This document shows, piece after piece, positions 6,459-13,334 of a stretch of DNA of 13,334 nucleotides. Position numbers and translations under genes: made by a program. The first letter of the stretch is position 1; each line of letters begins with the position of its first letter. The stretch spans positions 11,828 through 25,161 of the forward strand of contig DODZ01000052.1 of the NCBI GenBank assembly GCA_003524145.1. The letters run 5' to 3'. This stretch comes from Candidatus Apopatosoma intestinale (lineage in GTDB: Bacteria; Bacillota; Clostridia; Oscillospirales; CAG-272). The notes below the pieces were generated by a model. The model was given only the letters and a program-made list of their open reading frames with translations. It made no database searches and had not been told where the DNA came from.

Positions 6459-7939
6459 CTCTCCGTATCCTCCTTTTTTCTGCCGCAGGTGCGTATCATG
6501 CGCTTGCCGGAGAGCGCCGAGGGCGAGTATTTCATCTTCCATACGGGGAGCATGAAGATGCTGTCCTGCATGGCGCTGAAATCCATCGGCGCGAGAGGGT
6601 AGAGATACGGCACGCCGAAGCTTTTTTTCGAGCAGAACGAGAGTATACTCAGCGCAAGTGCCGCGGAAAACCCGAAAAGCCCGAAGGCTCCTGCCGCAAG
6701 TATCATCGCAAGGCGATATATCACATTCGGATTCATATACGGCGGCGCAATGAAATTGCATATCGCGGCAAGCGCGACGAAAACCATAACGGTAGATGAG
6801 GCGATACCCGCCTTCACGGCGCTTTCTCCGAGGATGAGCGAGCCGACAAGCCCTACAGCACTGCCCACGGCTTTCGGCATGCGGAGTCCTACCTCGCGCA
6901 CTATCTCAAAGAGCAAAAATATCAGTATCACCTCGGCAAATATCGAAAAACGCATTCCCTCGCGCGATTTCAGCAGAGCTTCCTCAAAGGCGACGGGAAG
7001 CAGAGAGGGATGCCATACCGTCAGCGCCACAAAAAGTGCGGGCAGATATATACCGGTGGTCATAGCGACAAAACGGAGCAGGCGCACAAAGCAGGAGTAA
7101 AAGACACTTTTGGAATAGTCCTCCGTCACCTGAAGCGCCTCGCAGAAAAGATACGGCACGGTCAGCACAACGGGCGAGCCGTCCACTATCACGGCGGCGC
7201 GCCCCTCGAGCATTTTGGCAGCCACCTTGTCGGGTCGCTCGGAATTGCCTGCCGTGGGATAAAGCGAACAGCCGCCGTCCTGTATATAAAGCTCGATATA
7301 GCCCGAATCAAGTATGCTGTCCGCCTTTATCGCGCGAAGCCGCGAGAGCAGCTCGTTTATCACATTTTTATCGGCTATGCCGTCGATATACATGACCGAA
7401 ACGGCGGTTTTTGTCAGTCTGCCTATCTGCAGATCTATCTTTTTCAGCCGTTCCGTTTTAAGCCGACGCCGCAGGAGCATTGCGTTTTGCTCTCCGCTCT
7501 CGACAAAGCCCTCGTGTGCGCCGCGGATTACATTTTCAGTTTCCGGCTCCGTGACAGAACGTCCATCCTCGTTTTTTGTCGATACCGAGAGCATGCGGCA
7601 GTCGCCATCGCCGTATGCGTAGATAACAAGGCAAGAGCCTTCCAGTATCGCCTCTTTTGCCTCGTCCTTGTCCGCTATATCCGAAACCGACGCGCAGGTA
7701 ATCGCCGCTTCCGGCGAAAATTTCCGCTCATTGTCGCCGGAAAATGCGCCCTCCTCATATGCGCGGCAAACGGGTGATATGATATATTCCGTTATCATGC
7801 GCTTGGAGGAATAATTGCTTATATACATCACCGAAAGGCGAAGCCGCCCGAGCGTTATTTCCCTTTCGCGAAAATCGGCTGCATCCGCAAATATCCCCTC
7901 TACCGCCGCTTTTATCCCGCTATAGTTTTCCATTTCCAT
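6455..7939 (-). CDS. gerAA: GerA-family spore germination protein (receptor A subunit)
   Basis: A 494-residue GerAA-type subunit of a germinant receptor in the inner spore membrane. A soluble N-terminal half (about 1-280) carries RGAHEGFVE (139-147), the family's RGPxEGF signature with Pro changed to Ala, and the ERPDK...LEGRAAVIVDGSP region (234-256). The membrane half has helices near 285-308, 331-350, 364-380, 388-408 and 410-435. The typical MPKAVGSAVGLVGSLILG (354-371) and GIASSTVMV (378-386) are present, and a cytoplasmic tail follows. It is not SpoVAF-like by context, since a B-type subunit overlaps its stop and no spoVA genes are near. An ATG at 7933 (six bases in) has better spacing from AAAGG and may be the true start. 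A sigma-G-like promoter lies just upstream, fitting forespore expression. Confidence 0.88.
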   Translation of the reverse strand: MEMENYSGIKAAVEGIFADAADFREREITLGRLRLSVMYISNYSSKRMITEYIISPVCRAYEEGAFSGDNERKFSPEAAITCASVSDIADKDEAKEAILEGSCLVIYAYGDGDCRMLSVSTKNEDGRSVTEPETENVIRGAHEGFVESGEQNAMLLRRRLKTERLKKIDLQIGRLTKTAVSVMYIDGIADKNVINELLSRLRAIKADSILDSGYIELYIQDGGCSLYPTAGNSERPDKVAAKMLEGRAAVIVDGSPVVLTVPYLFCEALQVTEDYSKSVFYSCFVRLLRFVAMTTGIYLPALFVALTVWHPSLLPVAFEEALLKSREGMRFSIFAEVILIFLLFEIVREVGLRMPKAVGSAVGLVGSLILGESAVKAGIASSTVMVFVALAAICNFIAPPYMNPNVIYRLAMILAAGAFGLFGFSAALALSILSFCSKKSFGVPYLYPLAPMDFSAMQDSIFMLPVWKMKYSPSALSGKRMIRTCGRKKEDTER

Positions 7940-7960
7940 CTGCCTTTGCTTTTTTGTTTT

Positions 7961-7989
7961 TATTATTTTGCAAAATGAGAAAAATATAC
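7961..7989 (-). promoter_or_regulatory. Sigma-G-like promoter of the gerA pair
   Basis: On the minus strand GTATA (7985-7989) fits the sigma-G -35 consensus GHATR. Exactly 17 bases later AATAATA (7961-7967) fits the -10 CATnHTA at six of seven positions. The predicted leader is short, about 15-25 bases. GerA-type receptor genes are known forespore, sigma-G-controlled genes, which agrees with this reading. Confidence 0.5.
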
Positions 7990-8031
7990 TTCGCGCGGCG
8001 CGTGCTTGCGCAAAAACCGCTCACGACGGCA

Positions 8032-8066
8032 AATCCCCTCGTGCGGCATATCCGCACGAGGGGATT
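8032..8066 (-). terminator. Terminator-like hairpin after spoIVA
   Basis: A perfect 15-bp stem pairs 8032-8046 with 8052-8066 around a five-base loop, 16 bases past the spoIVA stop. Downstream on the minus strand only TTT follows before GCC, so it is a strong stem with a poor U-tract. It sits between spoIVA and the gerA promoter and could insulate the two units or protect the spoIVA mRNA end. Confidence 0.6.
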
Positions 8067-8082
8067 ATAATGTTCATTCTTA

Positions 8083-9552
8083 TTATAATATGATACAGAG
8101 AAGTCCGCCGCTGCCCTCGTTGATGACACGCTCGAGCGTTTTAGAGAGCTTTTCGCGGGCATCCTCGGGGACATTTGCGAGCTTGCCGGAAAGTCCCTCG
8201 GAGATGAGGTCATAGAGCGATTTGCCGAAGATATTTGTCTCCCATATCTTGCCCGGCGCTTTTTCAAATTCGCTGAGCAGGAAGCGAACGAGATTTTCCG
8301 ATTGCTGTTCCGTGCCGACGACGGGCGAAACCTCCGCCGCGATGTTTGCCTTTATCATATGGATAGAGGGTGCCGTGGCGCGGAGCTTCACCGCATAACC
8401 GCCAGACTGCCGGACTACCTCGGGCTCCTCCAGCTTCATATCCTCTATATCGGGAGTGACTACGCCGTAGCCTGTTTCATTGACTGAAGCAAGCGCGCTT
8501 TTAACCTTGTCATATTCCTTTTTTACCTCGGAAAGCCCGACGAGCGTAGACATGAGCGCGCCGTCATCGCCTATCGTCATTCCCGTGAGGTCGCCGATTA
8601 TCTTATAGAAAAGCCCCTTTGCGGGCACAACCTCAAGCTCTGCCGCACCTGTCGCAAGATTTATCTTTTCACTGCGCACATTATCTATGTATTCATTGTC
8701 CGAAGCGCACGCAAAAGCCTCGCGGACATCGCCTGTCTTTTCTATTTTCGAAGCGCATGTGAGCAGGGTATCACAGACGCTTCGGCGGATATAGTTATCC
8801 TCGCCGAGCGCATCCATGAAGCCGGGCAGTTTCATGCGAACCTCGGTTATCGGAAATTCAAGAAGCACAAGCTCAAGTATATGGCGTATATCGGAAGCGT
8901 CGAGATCCAGGCAGTTCACGAGAGCGACAGGCGCGCCGTATTCTTCTTCAAGCCGAAGCGCCAGTTCCACCGAGCTTTGCGCCTCGGGCGTTGCCGAATT
9001 GAGTATAATGACAAAAGGCTTATGTATCGCTTTCAGCTCCTCTGCCACTTTGCGCTCGCTCTCCTCATAGTTTTCGCGCGAAAATTCGCCGAAGGAGCCG
9101 TCGCAGGTCACAAGCACGCCTATTGTGGAATGTTCCTTTATAACCTTGCTCGTGCCCATCTCCGCCGCCGCCTCAAAGGGCATACTCTCGCTCGACCACG
9201 GGGTCATTACCATGCGCGGTTTGTTGTCCTCCTCACCGCCGAGTGCCTCGGGAACGATATAGCCTACGCAGTCTATCATCTTCACAAAAAGCGAAGCACC
9301 GCCGTCGAGAGATATCTCCACGGCTTCATCGGGAATGAATTTCGGCTCTGTCGTCATGACGGTTTTGCCTGCGGCGCTCTGCGGCATCTCGTCCTTGGCG
9401 CGCTTGCGGTCATAATCGTTTTTGATATTCGGTATGACGAGCGTCTCCATGAATTTTTTGATAAAAGTTGATTTTCCTGTCCGCACCGGACCGACAACGC
9501 CTATGTAAATATCGCCGTTCGTTCTGGTTGCTATATCGCTGTAAATACTCAT
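8083..9552 (-). CDS. spoIVA: Stage IV sporulation protein A (spore coat basement-layer ATPase)
   Basis: SpoIVA is made in the mother cell, hydrolyses ATP and polymerises on the forespore surface as the basement layer of the coat. It is also needed for cortex formation. The 489 residues match the family's usual length. The N-terminus SIYSDIATRTNGDIYIGVVG and the Walker A loop GPVRTGKST (21-29) are diagnostic, as are DCVGY, MTPWS and the ending INEGSGGLLCIIL, the region that in Bacillus meets SpoVM. The start at 9552 has AAGGAGG six bases upstream; an open extension of six residues has no support. A sigma-E-like promoter lies about 70-95 bases upstream. The gene heads the minus-strand array and is followed by a germinant receptor gene, not by the hbs seen in Bacillus. 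Confidence 0.97.
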   Translation of the reverse strand: MSIYSDIATRTNGDIYIGVVGPVRTGKSTFIKKFMETLVIPNIKNDYDRKRAKDEMPQSAAGKTVMTTEPKFIPDEAVEISLDGGASLFVKMIDCVGYIVPEALGGEEDNKPRMVMTPWSSESMPFEAAAEMGTSKVIKEHSTIGVLVTCDGSFGEFSRENYEESERKVAEELKAIHKPFVIILNSATPEAQSSVELALRLEEEYGAPVALVNCLDLDASDIRHILELVLLEFPITEVRMKLPGFMDALGEDNYIRRSVCDTLLTCASKIEKTGDVREAFACASDNEYIDNVRSEKINLATGAAELEVVPAKGLFYKIIGDLTGMTIGDDGALMSTLVGLSEVKKEYDKVKSALASVNETGYGVVTPDIEDMKLEEPEVVRQSGGYAVKLRATAPSIHMIKANIAAEVSPVVGTEQQSENLVRFLLSEFEKAPGKIWETNIFGKSLYDLISEGLSGKLANVPEDAREKLSKTLERVINEGSGGLLCIIL

Positions 9553-9618
9553 CTGAAGCCTCCTTGGCAAGTTTTAAGACAGCACACCGCGGCGCTTTCT
9601 TTTTATTTTCTCGTCATA

Positions 9619-9647
9619 TATATATTTGTCCCGCGGCGCAAATATTA
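9619..9647 (-). promoter_or_regulatory. Candidate sigma-E promoter of spoIVA
   Basis: On the minus strand TAATATT (9641-9647) fully fits the sigma-E -35 KMATATT. After 14 bases, AATATATA (9619-9626) matches the -10 CATACAHT at only five of eight positions. spoIVA is a known sigma-E target, which supports the call. The direct repeat CCGCGGCGC lies within the spacer (9631-9639) and again in the leader (9587-9595). Confidence 0.45.
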
Positions 9648-9661
9648 CAAAAAACATGATA

Positions 9662-9690
9662 TTGACTAAAAGGCAATTTTCGTGTATAAT
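9662..9690 (+). promoter_or_regulatory. Sigma-A promoter of the lipoprotein-malQ unit
   Basis: TTGACT (9662-9667) and a perfect TATAAT (9685-9690) are separated by exactly 17 bases. This gives a leader of about 30 bases before the lipoprotein start. It lies back to back with the spoIVA promoter. The close fit to consensus suggests strong vegetative expression. Confidence 0.8.
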
Positions 9691-9728
9691 CATTATATAA
9701 AAAAATCTCGGAAAAGAGGATTTCCATC

Positions 9729-11732
9729 ATGAAGAAGCGACTGCCGCTGATTATGATTCTCATATTTGTCCTTCTTTTCTGCTCATGCGGAAAGGAAAGC
9801 AAAAAAGCGGATATATCCCTCTTCTCTCCGTTTTATTTTGAGGGAGAGACCATTCGTGCCGCTTTTGTGAATAAGGAAAGCATCTGCTTTTCCGACTATA
9901 TCAAATGCAATCTCACCTTTGAAATCGAAGGCGAAGACGGCGCGCTTTATGAAGAGGGAGATGAATATCTCCCGAATTCGGGCGAAAACCGTCTCACTCT
10001 GCGGGCAAGAAACGGCGAAGAATACAGTATAATCCTGACAGCAATGAAAATAGATTCCCTCGTGGCAAATATCCTCGGCAAAACCGTCTATGCCATAGGC
10101 GAGCCGCTCCATATCTCGGATTTTGAGGTATACGGGCTTCTTGAAGGCAGTAAAGTCGACCTGCCCGAGAGCGCCGTGGAAACAAAATACGATTTTTCCG
10201 CCGAAGGAGAAGCGACCGTGGAATTTTCCTGCGGCTCGCTTACGGCGGAGGTAAATGTCACCGTGCGCGGCGAATACATCCCCGAGCTTGACGGAAATAT
10301 GCGCGCGCCCGACGGTGCAATCTACGAAATCGACGAAAAAGGTGCCGTTTTGAAAAGCGGAAAGGGCACGCACGGCAGGATTTTCGTGCCGCGCGCGGTA
10401 AAAACGGGCGGAAAGGAATATCCCGTCTGTGCCATAGCCGACTATGCCTTCCGCGGAAACGAAAATCTCACGGGGATTTCCTGCCTTTATGTCTCTGAGA
10501 TAGGCGCGGGTGCCTTCTATGAATGCGAAAGGATGAAAAGCATCGACCTGCCGAAAAAATATTGCGAAATAGGGGCAAACTGCTTTGCCTACTGCCGCAG
10601 TCTGCGCTCGCTCCGCCTGCCGGAGGAGAATACGCGCATTTCCGATGGGCTTCTCTCTGATTGCGGACTGCTCTTTGAGGTATATATTCCGGAGAAAACA
10701 AAATATATCGGTCATTATGCCTTTGCAAGATGTGATTTTCTTGAGTCTGTTGAGCTTCCGCCGTCACTTGAATATATAGGCGACGGTGCTTTCAAGGGCT
10801 GTACTTCTCTTTCCGGCTGTATCGTGCTGGGCGCGGGCGTCGGCTACATCGGCGACGATGCCTTCCGCTTTTGTGAAAGCCTCGGATATATCGTTGCACC
10901 CGCTTCTCCTGAATATATAGGAGAAAATGCCTTCTCGGCATCATCGCTTTTCGTCTATACGGCGGAAGGCAAAACGACGGCACGTTACTGCCTGAAAAAC
11001 GATGTTCCCTACGCAAAGTGGAAATACGGCACGCTCGGAGTGATAAATTTCAGAGAAAAATATGAGATAGGCGACGAGATAGACGCAATGGAGGACTATG
11101 CCGCAGTGCTCTTCACAGAGGAGCGCATATGCCGCGTATACGGAGATCCCGAATATAACTTCGCTGTATCGGGGAAGCGCAGAGTTGACCTCTCGGCACT
11201 CGGCTACAGCGCAAGCTGGTATTGCGAAGTGATATATAAAGAAATAATGCTCACCTCGCGCGAGGATTCGCGCGGTGCGGTATATGAGCTTGATGAAGAT
11301 TCGCTCACGGCAAGACTTGTCGCCATGCCCGAGGTGCTGTCGGCAGGCGAGGTATATCGCTTTGAGAGTGATGTCTATGTATTGCCGACAGCTGTGGTTT
11401 ACCATGGCGATGAATATGCCGTGACTGCCATAGGCGAAGGCGTATTCGAGGGCAGAGAAGATATCCGCGCGGTTTTCCTGCATGAAAATGTGCAGAGCAT
11501 AGGTGCTTGTGCCTTCAACGGTTGCTTATCGCTCGAGCTCTTTTCCGTTGCCACGGCGACAAACGGCTGGATAGAGATAGATGACGATAATTTCGCGGGC
11601 GTACCCGAGAGCTTCTCGTATGTCTGCTACCTGAAGCGTTCCGCGCCGCACATCTGGGCGACAAGGCACAGAATAGAGGCTGTGGACTACGAAAGCGCTC
11701 CTCATTACAATGAATACTTCGGCAGGAGATGA
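9729..11732 (+). CDS. BspA-type leucine-rich repeat lipoprotein with Ig-like domain
   Basis: A 667-residue surface lipoprotein. Residues 1-20 are a lipoprotein signal ending in LLFCSC, with C20 the likely lipidated Cys; Phe at -3 is somewhat atypical. An Ig-like bacterial domain lies at about 107-180 (YAIGEPLHISDFEVYG, then a VEFSCGSLTAEVNVTV-type end). BspA/LRR_5 repeats follow at about 230-410, each with the AF..C.SL..(I/V).(L/V)P pattern, for example DYAFRGNENL, CFAYCRSL, YAFARCDFL, GAFKGCTSL and DAFRFCESL. A second short cluster is at about 565-605 (GVFEGREDI, CAFNGCLSL). Such proteins usually bind host or glycan surfaces; the ligand here is unknown. AGAGGA lies eight bases before the ATG. 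The stop is five bases before malQ, so the two are one transcription unit. Confidence 0.87.
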   Translation: MKKRLPLIMILIFVLLFCSCGKESKKADISLFSPFYFEGETIRAAFVNKESICFSDYIKCNLTFEIEGEDGALYEEGDEYLPNSGENRLTLRARNGEEYSIILTAMKIDSLVANILGKTVYAIGEPLHISDFEVYGLLEGSKVDLPESAVETKYDFSAEGEATVEFSCGSLTAEVNVTVRGEYIPELDGNMRAPDGAIYEIDEKGAVLKSGKGTHGRIFVPRAVKTGGKEYPVCAIADYAFRGNENLTGISCLYVSEIGAGAFYECERMKSIDLPKKYCEIGANCFAYCRSLRSLRLPEENTRISDGLLSDCGLLFEVYIPEKTKYIGHYAFARCDFLESVELPPSLEYIGDGAFKGCTSLSGCIVLGAGVGYIGDDAFRFCESLGYIVAPASPEYIGENAFSASSLFVYTAEGKTTARYCLKNDVPYAKWKYGTLGVINFREKYEIGDEIDAMEDYAAVLFTEERICRVYGDPEYNFAVSGKRRVDLSALGYSASWYCEVIYKEIMLTSREDSRGAVYELDEDSLTARLVAMPEVLSAGEVYRFESDVYVLPTAVVYHGDEYAVTAIGEGVFEGREDIRAVFLHENVQSIGACAFNGCLSLELFSVATATNGWIEIDDDNFAGVPESFSYVCYLKRSAPHIWATRHRIEAVDYESAPHYNEYFGRR

Positions 11733-11737
11733 TAAAA

Positions 11738-13210
11738 ATGAATCGTGCATCGGGAATACTGCTCGGCATATCCTCGCTTCCCTCGGAATACGGGATAGGC
11801 TCACTCGGAAAGCCTGCGAGAGATTTCGCTGATTTTCTCTATGCCGCAGGGCAGAAATACTGGCAGATACTGCCGGCAGGGCAGACAGGATACGGCGATT
11901 CGCCGTATCAGTCATTTTCCTCATTTGCGGGAAATCCCTATTTTATAGATATAGATGAGCTTGTCTCACAGGGGCTTCTTACAAAAACGGAAGCAGAGAC
12001 AGCAAAAACGGCAGGCGAAAAGGTGGATTACGGCGCGCTGTACGCTACCCGCTATGCCCTGCTTGAGTCGGCATATGAGCGCGGCAGAGGGCGTCTCATG
12101 CGGGAAATTCTTGGTTTTTATGAGAAAAACGCCGCGTGGCTTCCCGATTATGCGCTTTTCATGGCGCTTTCGGAGCATTTCGGCGGCAAGCCGTGGACAG
12201 AGTGGGATGACGATATCCGAAGTCGCGAGAGCGATGCCATGGCAAAATACCGTGCGCTTCTCGGCGAGCGCACGGGCTTCTGGATATTTGTGCAGTATCT
12301 TTTCTTCACGCAGTGGGACAAGATGAAAAAATATGTCAATTCCCTCGGGATAAAAATAATCGGCGATCTGCCCGTTTATGTGGCGGCAAACAGCGCCGAT
12401 ATATGGGCTTCTCCCGCGGAGTTTCAGCTTGACCGCGACCTGCGATGCAAAAATGTGGCAGGTGTTCCGCCGGATTATTTCAGCGAGGACGGACAGCTTT
12501 GGGGCAATCCGCTCTACGACTGGGAGCATATGAAGAAAAACGGTTATATCTTCTGGAAAAAGCGGCTCGGCGGTGCGCTCCGCCTATATGACACGGTGCG
12601 TCTCGACCATTTTCGCGGTTTTGCTTCATACTGGAGCATTCCCGCAGGAGAAGAAACCGCGAAAAACGGAAAATGGTGCAATGGCGGCGGGATAGATTTC
12701 ATAAACGCGATGAAAGCGGAATTTCCCGATGCGGAAATAATAGCGGAGGATCTCGGTGTGCTCGGCGATGATGTGCGGACTCTTCTGCGCCGGTCGGGCT
12801 TTCCCGGCATGAAAGTGCTTGAATTTGCCTTCGACGGGGACGAACCGAGCGATTATCTTCCGCACAGATACGAGCGAAACTGCGTATGCTATCTCGGCAC
12901 GCATGATAACGATACGGCGCTCGGCTGGCTTTCCTCGGCGAAAAAGGAAACTGCGGCATATGCCTCGCGGTATTTCGGCTTAAATAAGGAAGAAGGCGAG
13001 GTATGGGGGCTTATCCGCGGAGGAATGTCATCTCGCGCCGACCTTTTCATCGCGCAGATGCAGGATTATCTCGGGCTGGATTCAAGCACTCGCATGAATA
13101 CACCGGGCGAGCAATGCGGAAACTGGAGCTGGCGCATGAAAAAGGGCGCCGCCACCCCTGCCCTCGCAAAGAAAATTTTCGCCATGGCGAAAATGTACGA
13201 GAGAGCGTAG
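11738..13210 (+). CDS. malQ: 4-alpha-glucanotransferase (amylomaltase, GH77)
   Basis: MalQ moves alpha-1,4-glucan segments between malto-oligosaccharides in the cytoplasm, feeding maltodextrin or glycogen metabolism. The 490 residues are a complete GH77 enzyme. The N-terminal block has SGILLGISSLPSEYGIG, KYWQILPAGQTGYGDSPYQS and FAGNPYFID. Catalytic residues are the nucleophile D290 in RLDHFRG, acid/base E337 in AEDLG and D390 in THDND, with DLPVYVAANSADIW at 210-223. I start at the ATG at 11738, nine bases after AGGAG (11724-11728). The ATG at 11729, which overlaps the lipoprotein stop, touches that RBS and is unlikely. The gene follows the LRR lipoprotein after five bases, so translation is probably coupled. 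No other maltodextrin gene is visible here. The end is intact. Confidence 0.96.
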   Translation: MNRASGILLGISSLPSEYGIGSLGKPARDFADFLYAAGQKYWQILPAGQTGYGDSPYQSFSSFAGNPYFIDIDELVSQGLLTKTEAETAKTAGEKVDYGALYATRYALLESAYERGRGRLMREILGFYEKNAAWLPDYALFMALSEHFGGKPWTEWDDDIRSRESDAMAKYRALLGERTGFWIFVQYLFFTQWDKMKKYVNSLGIKIIGDLPVYVAANSADIWASPAEFQLDRDLRCKNVAGVPPDYFSEDGQLWGNPLYDWEHMKKNGYIFWKKRLGGALRLYDTVRLDHFRGFASYWSIPAGEETAKNGKWCNGGGIDFINAMKAEFPDAEIIAEDLGVLGDDVRTLLRRSGFPGMKVLEFAFDGDEPSDYLPHRYERNCVCYLGTHDNDTALGWLSSAKKETAAYASRYFGLNKEEGEVWGLIRGGMSSRADLFIAQMQDYLGLDSSTRMNTPGEQCGNWSWRMKKGAATPALAKKIFAMAKMYERA

Positions 13211-13260
13211 AGAAAACAAGCCAAGGCAAAAGTACGGGGAAGGGTGATTTATGTATCATC

Positions 13261-13283
13261 GCGGGCGAACAATGTTCGACCCC
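13261..13283. repeat. Palindromic intergenic repeat, module C
   Basis: GGG-CGAAC (13263-13270) pairs with GTTCG-CCC (13274-13282), with one bulged A, around the loop AAT. It directly abuts module A copy 3 at a CCCCTG junction. It lies about 50 bases after malQ and could act as a weak transcript end, but no T-run follows. Only one copy is in the window. Confidence 0.5.
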
Positions 13284-13334
13284 TGTCTCGGCGACGCCAA
13301 CACACATGCTTCGCATATGTGTTAATTCCCCTAC
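13280..13334. repeat. Palindromic intergenic repeat, module A, copy 3
   Basis: It reads CCCCTGTCTC, GGCGACGCC, the ACACACATG/CATATGTGT hairpin, then AATTCCCCTAC, and ends at the window edge. It is a direct repeat of positions 1-45, differing at two bases, and the inverse of 2887-2940. The rest of this gap (13211-13260) shows no gene or clear terminator. Confidence 0.8.

Noticed and set aside
6459..6761. N-terminal extension of the gerAB-like gene
   Set aside because: It would overlap the gerAA end by 300 bases and reads as hydrophilic non-family sequence. The ATGA overlap start with GGAGG is far better.
9783..10715. Minus-strand open frame of 310 codons under the LRR lipoprotein
   Set aside because: The plus strand has a promoter, a lipobox and repeat motifs in frame. 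The minus frame has none of these.
333..13210. Prophage or mobile island carrying the PG-binding genes as an endolysin module
   Set aside because: There is no integrase, holin, terminase or structural gene. The SpoIID-like domain and the ger/spoIVA neighbours point to sporulation.

Overview
The window looks like chromosomal DNA of an endospore-forming Clostridia bacterium, probably an uncultured gut member of the Oscillospirales/Christensenellales type. The evidence is a clear spoIVA, a GerA-type germinant receptor pair, a SleC-like cortex-lytic cassette, Gram-positive surface proteins (InlB-repeat peptidase, BspA-type leucine-rich repeat lipoprotein), AGGAGG ribosome binding sites and moderate GC. 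The taxonomic rank is inference; no rRNA or tRNA gene is visible.

Layout. (1) Positions 1-332 hold two palindromic repeat modules, a sigma-A-type promoter and a hairpin-rich leader. (2) Positions 333-2717 (+) encode a secreted, membrane-anchored M6-like zinc metallopeptidase, followed by a strong terminator. (3) Positions 2772-3002 are non-coding repeat mosaic. (4) Positions 3003-9552 are all on the minus strand and form a sporulation/germination array. In transcription order it holds spoIVA (coat basement ATPase), a hairpin, a sigma-G-like promoter, gerAA and an overlapping gerAB-like permease. Then come a small transthyretin-like protein, a SpoIID-fold enzyme with three peptidoglycan-binding repeats, and an overlapping small protein with two more such repeats. 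(5) A divergent promoter region at 9553-9728 separates this array from a plus-strand pair: a BspA-type LRR lipoprotein and malQ (4-alpha-glucanotransferase). (6) The window ends in another copy of the repeat module with which it begins.

How the genes fit together. The minus-strand array joins spore-envelope assembly (SpoIVA), germinant sensing (GerAA/GerAB-like) and a candidate cortex-degrading machine. The last three genes look like the germination lysin SleC taken apart into separate polypeptides: the N-terminal transthyretin-like domain in one gene, the SpoIID-like catalytic domain plus peptidoglycan-binding repeats in the next, and extra binding repeats in a third. No gerAC, csp protease or spoVA gene is in the window. 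Promoter-like motifs suggest alternating compartments: mother cell for spoIVA and perhaps the lysin, forespore for gerA. The hairpin after spoIVA is a plausible insulator.

The most interesting points are the split SleC-like cassette beside a receptor operon that lacks a C subunit, and a mosaic of palindromic intergenic modules joined at CCCCT(A/G) boundaries.
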